From positions 1 through 9,294 of the forward strand of contig QMQV01000058.1 of assembly GCA_003649085.1 (NCBI GenBank): 9,294 bases of DNA, read 5' to 3'. The stretch comes from Thermoproteota archaeon (GTDB lineage Archaea > Thermoproteota > Methanomethylicia > Methanomethylicales > B66-G16). Positions 5,839 to 9,294 of this stretch are shown here, piece by piece (the stretch's first letter is position 1; every line of letters starts with the position of its first letter). Under the pieces are notes generated by a model, which had not been told where the DNA came from, ran no database searches, and saw only the letters and a program-made list of their open reading frames with translations. Both the position numbers and the translations under genes were made by a program.

Positions 5839-7078
5839 GAAGAAAGTTCCGAGTTGGCTTTGCGCTCAATGTAAGGGTGTTAGGAGGCTTTGTGGTAGAG
5901 CTAAGTGTCCTATACTTGAAAGGCTTGAAGCGCAGCTTCAAGTTGACTGGCGCGCTAGAAGAGATAGCTTGTTTGGAGCTACTCCTCCAGCTGTATTAGT
6001 TGGTGAACATGGCTATCCAAGGGTTAAGGTCGGCCCGCTGATACCTCCTGTCGCAGGCGAAGAAGCTGCCATATATGAAGACCCGTCGTCATGGTATGGT
6101 AAAAGTGTTGAAGAAATCATCAAGCTTAGGTCGCAATTAGCTAGACCTAGCTTTCAAGTTGAAGTGGAGCGCGCTTCAAATCCGCCAAGGCTTTTGCAGT
6201 CTGTTCAAGAAATGGTGTTGTCAGCTAAGCCTGTTGATGCTGAAGTAAAGTTTGCTAAACCCCTTTCTCTAAGGCTTAGATTTGACGGCATAGTGTCTCC
6301 TATTGGTCCATCAGCTCCTCTTAGCAAACTCGATGTCGTAGGAAACCCTGTTGTGCCTAGGAAGGTTGATCAGCTTGTAGGTGATCTTGACGTTAAGGCT
6401 TACGTAGCTGTTAGCGAGCTTTATCAACATGGCGTGCCAGTACACTATATTTCTAGGCTCCTAACCATAGGCTTGCTAGGCAGGAAAATTGATAGGAGAA
6501 TTGTGCCGACGAGGTGGGGTATAACAGCTGTAGACTCCATGGTTGGAGACTTCCTACTTGAAAAAGTTAAGGAGTATCCGGAGGTTAACGAGGTGCTGCT
6601 TTACTCCAATAGCTACCTAGACAACCACTATCACATACTCTTGATTCCAGGTAGCTATGCTTTTGAAATGCTTGAAATGTGGCTTCCTAAATCTGTTTGG
6701 GTTAAAGAAGGGAGTAGCAGCTTTATTGTCGAGAACTTCGAGCTTTTTGATGGCAAGTGGGTTAAAGATGAAGTTGATGGCGGCTATAAAGCTATGAGAT
6801 TGGCTGTTTTAGAGCATCTCCATAGGATGAGAAGGCAAGCTATCGTCGTAGCTATAAGGGAGATTGGACCTGGTTATTATGCTCCACTAGGTGTTTGGAA
6901 CGTGAGGGAGGGCATGAGACACGCATTTATCAAAGAAGCTGAAAAGTTCTCTAGCGTTGAAGAAGCTGTCATAGCTTTAGCTAAGAGGGTTAGAACTAGC
7001 TTTAAGCAATGGTTTGGAGAGGCTAAGCTCTTGAGCTCTGTGCTGAAGCAGAAAAAGCTTCTTGAATACTTAAAGTAA
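5837..7078 (+). CDS. Nre-family archaeal DNA repair protein
   Basis: Member of the archaeal Nre (NreA/NreB; DUF650-DUF651) family. In Haloferax the family acts with UvrABC in repair of mitomycin C damage and binds PCNA; the biochemical activity is not settled. From ATG 5837 the product is 413 residues. Near the N terminus is a four-cysteine, probably zinc-binding, motif: C9-x2-C12-x6-C19-x4-C24 in LCAQCKGVRRLCGRAKCPIL. The conserved N-terminal block continues with FGATPPAVLVGEHGYPRVKVGPL. The C terminus holds QKKLLEYL (405-412), a fitting PCNA-interacting (PIP) box, Q-x2-L-x2-Y-L. I chose 5837 because it begins shortly before the cysteine motif and follows a TATA box at the right distance; ATG 5792 would add 15 residues. 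Divergent from nnr, convergent on cimA with a 4-nt gap. The palindrome over the promoter suggests regulated, possibly damage-responsive, expression. Confidence 0.85.
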   Translation: MKKVPSWLCAQCKGVRRLCGRAKCPILERLEAQLQVDWRARRDSLFGATPPAVLVGEHGYPRVKVGPLIPPVAGEEAAIYEDPSSWYGKSVEEIIKLRSQLARPSFQVEVERASNPPRLLQSVQEMVLSAKPVDAEVKFAKPLSLRLRFDGIVSPIGPSAPLSKLDVVGNPVVPRKVDQLVGDLDVKAYVAVSELYQHGVPVHYISRLLTIGLLGRKIDRRIVPTRWGITAVDSMVGDFLLEKVKEYPEVNEVLLYSNSYLDNHYHILLIPGSYAFEMLEMWLPKSVWVKEGSSSFIVENFELFDGKWVKDEVDGGYKAMRLAVLEHLHRMRRQAIVVAIREIGPGYYAPLGVWNVREGMRHAFIKEAEKFSSVEEAVIALAKRVRTSFKQWFGEAKLLSSVLKQKKLLEYLK

Positions 7079-7082
7079 GCCT

Positions 7083-8684
7083 TCACTGCTTATGAGCTAC
7101 TGCTGGGTTTCTAGTCTTCTGTAGGAAGTAGTCGTAGCCGTCGATTAAAGCTTCTTTGCTAGCTTCAAGGATATTTGTTGAAACGCCTACGGTTATCCAA
7201 GTGTCCTTTCCATCTGTGAACTCTATGAAAACTCTAACTGCAGAAGCTGTGCCAGCACTTATATCTGCTATTGAAACGTTGTAGTTAAGCAGCTGTACCC
7301 TCTCGATCTCTGGGAAGAATTCCCGAAGAGCTTTTCTCAAGGCTAAATCCTCCGCGTGGACTGGCCCATTGCCTTCAGCTATTACGTACACTTCCTTATC
7401 GTCGACCCTTATCTTTACAGCGCCATCTACGACAAAGCTGCCGTCGTGAGTCTCACTCGTCATCCTAGCATATTTCAGCTCAAAGAACTTCTTGTATAAG
7501 CCCATTTTCTTCAGGAAGATTAGGTATAAGGTGCCGTCAGCGTTTTCGAGGTGATATCCCTTATATTCCATTTCCTTAATGTGGTTTAAGACCTCTCTTA
7601 TGATATCTATCTTGCTCTCATCGAGAGGTAAGCCGAATTCTCTCGCTTTAGCAATGATGTTTGCTTTGCCTGAGAGTTCTGACGTGGATATCTGCCTTTG
7701 GTTACCTACGAGCTCTGGCGGTATATGTTCATAAGATCTTGGAACTTTAAGCACAGCATCTACGTGAACTCCTCCTTTATGAGCAAAAGCGTTTTTACCT
7801 ACGAATGGCTGATATGGGTTAGGTGGTAAGTGGGCTAACTCGTAAACATATCTTGATAATGCTACAAGCTTCCTCAGTCTTTCAACTCCTTGACTTGAAG
7901 TTCTAAACCCTAGCTTGAGCTCTAAGTTGGGTATTATTTGACATAGGTCTGCGTTACCGCACCTTTCTCCTATCCCATTTATCGTGCCTTGAACATGCGA
8001 AGCGCCCGCTAAAACACCTTGTATAGAATTTGCCACAGCGTTACCTGAATCGTTGTGGCAGTGTAGGCCTATTGGCGTCTTGAGCTTTTCAACTACTTGC
8101 TTTGTTATTTCGTAGACTTCGTGTGGTAAACACCCTCCATTAGTATCGCATAAGACTATTGTCCTAGCGCCAGCTTCTTCAGCTGCCTTAAGCACCTTGA
8201 AGGCGTATTCTCGGTTTTCTTTATAGCCATCGAAGAAGTGTTCAGCGTCAAAAATGACCTCTAAGCCATGTTGCCTAAGATATTCTATTGAGTCTGAAAC
8301 CATAGATAGGTTTTCTTCTAAGCTCGTCTTCAAGATAGCTGTAACGTGTAAATCCCAAGCCTTCCCAAAGATAGCTGCTATTGAAACATCGCTGTCGATT
8401 ATCGCGTTTAGGTTTTGGTCTTTGTCAGACCTAATGTTTGCTTTACGAGTGCTACCAAACGCGACTATCTTAGCTTGTTTAAGTGAAAGGTTTTTAACAT
8501 GATTAAAAAGCTCCCTATCCTTTGGGTTTGAACCAGGCCACCCAACTTCTATCAAGGGTATGCCGAAGTCATCTAGCTTGGCTATGATCCTTAACTTGTC
8601 TTGAAGCGAGAAGTAGACATCCTTGGATTGAGAGCCATCTCGAAGAGTTGTATCGAAGATTTCAATGTAGCGTGATTTGTCCAT
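7083..8684 (-). CDS. cimA: (R)-citramalate synthase
   Basis: Condenses pyruvate with acetyl-CoA to (R)-citramalate, the first step of threonine-independent isoleucine synthesis. The 530-odd residue length and the opening block FDTTLRDGSQSKDVYFSLQD followed by EVGWPGSNPKD fit the bacterial-type CimA subfamily (TIGR00977) better than 2-isopropylmalate or homocitrate synthase. Numbered from GTG 8687: catalytic and metal residues in TLRDG (14-18), LHCHND with His209 and His211, and GIGERCGNADL (238-248); the FVGKNAFAHKGGVHV block at 295-309; then a LeuA-type regulatory domain, about 400-523, containing GNGPVHAEDLALRKAL and SAGTASAVRVFIEF. This domain suggests feedback control, most likely by isoleucine. 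The start is ATG 8684 or the adjoining GTG 8687. A TATA box at 8716-8723 predicts a leader of only a few nt. ilvC lies upstream on the same strand. Specificity is inferred from subfamily resemblance and context. Confidence 0.9.
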   Translation of the reverse strand: MDKSRYIEIFDTTLRDGSQSKDVYFSLQDKLRIIAKLDDFGIPLIEVGWPGSNPKDRELFNHVKNLSLKQAKIVAFGSTRKANIRSDKDQNLNAIIDSDVSIAAIFGKAWDLHVTAILKTSLEENLSMVSDSIEYLRQHGLEVIFDAEHFFDGYKENREYAFKVLKAAEEAGARTIVLCDTNGGCLPHEVYEITKQVVEKLKTPIGLHCHNDSGNAVANSIQGVLAGASHVQGTINGIGERCGNADLCQIIPNLELKLGFRTSSQGVERLRKLVALSRYVYELAHLPPNPYQPFVGKNAFAHKGGVHVDAVLKVPRSYEHIPPELVGNQRQISTSELSGKANIIAKAREFGLPLDESKIDIIREVLNHIKEMEYKGYHLENADGTLYLIFLKKMGLYKKFFELKYARMTSETHDGSFVVDGAVKIRVDDKEVYVIAEGNGPVHAEDLALRKALREFFPEIERVQLLNYNVSIADISAGTASAVRVFIEFTDGKDTWITVGVSTNILEASKEALIDGYDYFLQKTRNPAVAHKQ

Positions 8685-8715
8685 CACCCATCTTTAGCAA
8701 TGCCCTCCGCGACGC

Positions 8716-8723
8716 TTTAAATA
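8716..8723 (-). promoter_or_regulatory. TATA box of cimA
   Basis: TATTTAAA on the minus strand, after an AAAATAG stretch, is centred about 35 nt before ATG 8684. Transcription would begin near 8692, giving an almost leaderless mRNA. It implies cimA can be transcribed independently of ilvC. Confidence 0.5.
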
Positions 8724-8742
8724 CTATTTTACTGTTTTTAAA

Positions 8743-8758
8743 CATTTTCGAAAAAATG
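8743..8758 (-). terminator. Candidate T-tract terminator after ilvC
   Basis: The minus strand, 14 nt past the ilvC stop, reads CATTTTTTCGAAAATG: a T6 run within a 6-bp AT-rich inverted repeat (CATTTT / AAAATG, TTCG loop). Archaeal RNA polymerase can stop at T-tracts of this kind without a strong hairpin. It lies before the cimA TATA box, consistent with separate units. The evidence is composition only. Confidence 0.35.
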
Positions 8759-8771
8759 CGAGTATGCGACG

Positions 8772-9294
8772 CTACTTTAACCCCATCATCTCCCTAAGCG
8801 TTTTGCCTGTTTTCTCAAGCGGGTGATCAAGCATTTTGGACATGAGCTCTTTAAGTCTCGGCGCGCCTTTGGCGCTTTCCTCAAGCCACTCCTTAGCAAA
8901 AGAGCCGCTTACCACGTTGTCAGCCACTCTATGCATGTTCTCCTTAACTTTATCGTCTAGCGCTTTTGGCCCGTAGACTAAGCCTCCGTATTTAGCCGTA
9001 TCACTTACCGACTTCAACATCTTCTCCATACCCCCCTCGTATATCAAGTCCATGATGAGCTTAGCTTCATTACAGACTTCAAAATACGCTACTTCAGGTT
9101 GGTATCCTCGCTCAACGAGGACTTCAAAGCCCTTCTTAATGAGCTCCATAAGCCCGCCGACTAGCACAACCTGTTCTCCAATTAAATCGGTTTCGGTCTC
9201 TTCTCTGAATGTCGTCTCGATAACTCCCACTCTTGTCGAACCTATTCCTTTAGCTATGGCTAAGGCTATTTTCTTGGCGTTACCCGTATAGTCC
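8772..9294 (-). CDS. ilvC: Ketol-acid reductoisomerase, C-terminal part (5' end off the window)
   Basis: Acetohydroxyacid isomeroreductase: the Mg2+- and NAD(P)H-dependent second step of valine, leucine and isoleucine synthesis. The frame continues without a stop to the right edge, so the gene is incomplete; 173 residues plus the stop are seen. The visible part starts [20 protein letters not shown] just before the GTG at 9230, which is an internal Val, not a start. All knotted-domain active-site landmarks are present: [11 protein letters not shown] with the metal-binding Asp and the Glu four residues on, [19 protein letters not shown] with two further Glu, and [11 protein letters not shown] with the substrate-contacting Ser. 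The end at LREMMGLK matches short class I enzymes (about 330 residues) with no duplicated C-terminal domain. The Rossmann domain that sets NADH or NADPH preference is not visible. cimA follows 84 nt downstream on the same strand. Confidence 0.95.
   Translation of the reverse strand, partial: DYTGNAKKIALAIAKGIGSTRVGVIETTFREETETDLIGEQVVLVGGLMELIKKGFEVLVERGYQPEVAYFEVCNEAKLIMDLIYEGGMEKMLKSVSDTAKYGGLVYGPKALDDKVKENMHRVADNVVSGSFAKEWLEESAKGAPRLKELMSKMLDHPLEKTGKTLREMMGLK

Noticed and set aside
8772..9230. A 152-residue ilvC ORF starting at GTG 9230
   Set aside because: The frame continues to the window edge and encodes conserved KARI sequence ([20 protein letters not shown]), so the GTG is an internal valine codon.
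1..9294. tRNA, rRNA, CRISPR array, transposase or phage genes
   Set aside because: I looked for T-loop (GGTTCGA) contexts, regularly spaced repeats and DDE or integrase motifs and found none that held up.

Overview
The window looks like chromosomal DNA of an archaeon with moderate GC. Three things suggest this: an Nre-family DNA repair gene, which is a family restricted to archaea; promoters of the archaeal TATA type (TTTATATA-like, about 25-35 nt before short-leader starts); and Shine-Dalgarno sites that match the archaeal 16S tail (GGTGATC, GGTG, GGGAGG). A remnant with an archaeal class III (type IV pilin) signal sequence fits too. I cannot name the lineage. The gene set would suit a deep-branching member of the Thermoproteota/TACK group, but that is inference. 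I found no rRNA, tRNA, CRISPR array or transposase.

Layout, left to right. Positions 1-131 hold the probable 3' end of an unrecognised plus-strand gene. A strong TATA box (171-178) precedes a GT4-family glycosyltransferase (273-1328, +), whose start codon sits in a small hairpin. The minus-strand block that follows reads right to left: NAD(P)H-hydrate repair enzyme nnr (4203-5735), an MFS transporter immediately downstream (2944-4131, probably longer at its N terminus), a 217-nt gap, a stand-alone primase-polymerase of the LigD PolDom type with an N-terminal winged helix (1557-2726), and a small broken pilin-like ORF (1311-1530). The Nre gene (5837-7078, +) is divergent from nnr. Its promoter carries a 33-bp near-perfect palindrome running from the TATA box to the start codon. 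Nre converges tail to tail, with a 4-nt gap, on (R)-citramalate synthase cimA (7083-8684, -). Upstream of cimA on the same strand is the C-terminal half of ketol-acid reductoisomerase ilvC, which runs off the right edge.

How the genes fit together. ilvC and cimA belong to branched-chain amino acid synthesis and point to isoleucine made from pyruvate through citramalate. A T-tract and a separate TATA box lie between them, so they may be separate transcripts. The nnr-MFS pair looks like an operon. The two DNA-metabolism genes, nre and the PolDom-like gene, both end in short peptides resembling sliding-clamp binding motifs (QKKLLEYL and QLTLF). They are not adjacent, but both may act at PCNA. 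The most unusual observations are the nre promoter palindrome, the substitution of the motif II histidine by glutamine in the PolDom-like protein, the frameshifted pilin remnant hidden between two genes, and the transporter with no ordinary start codon before its first membrane helix.
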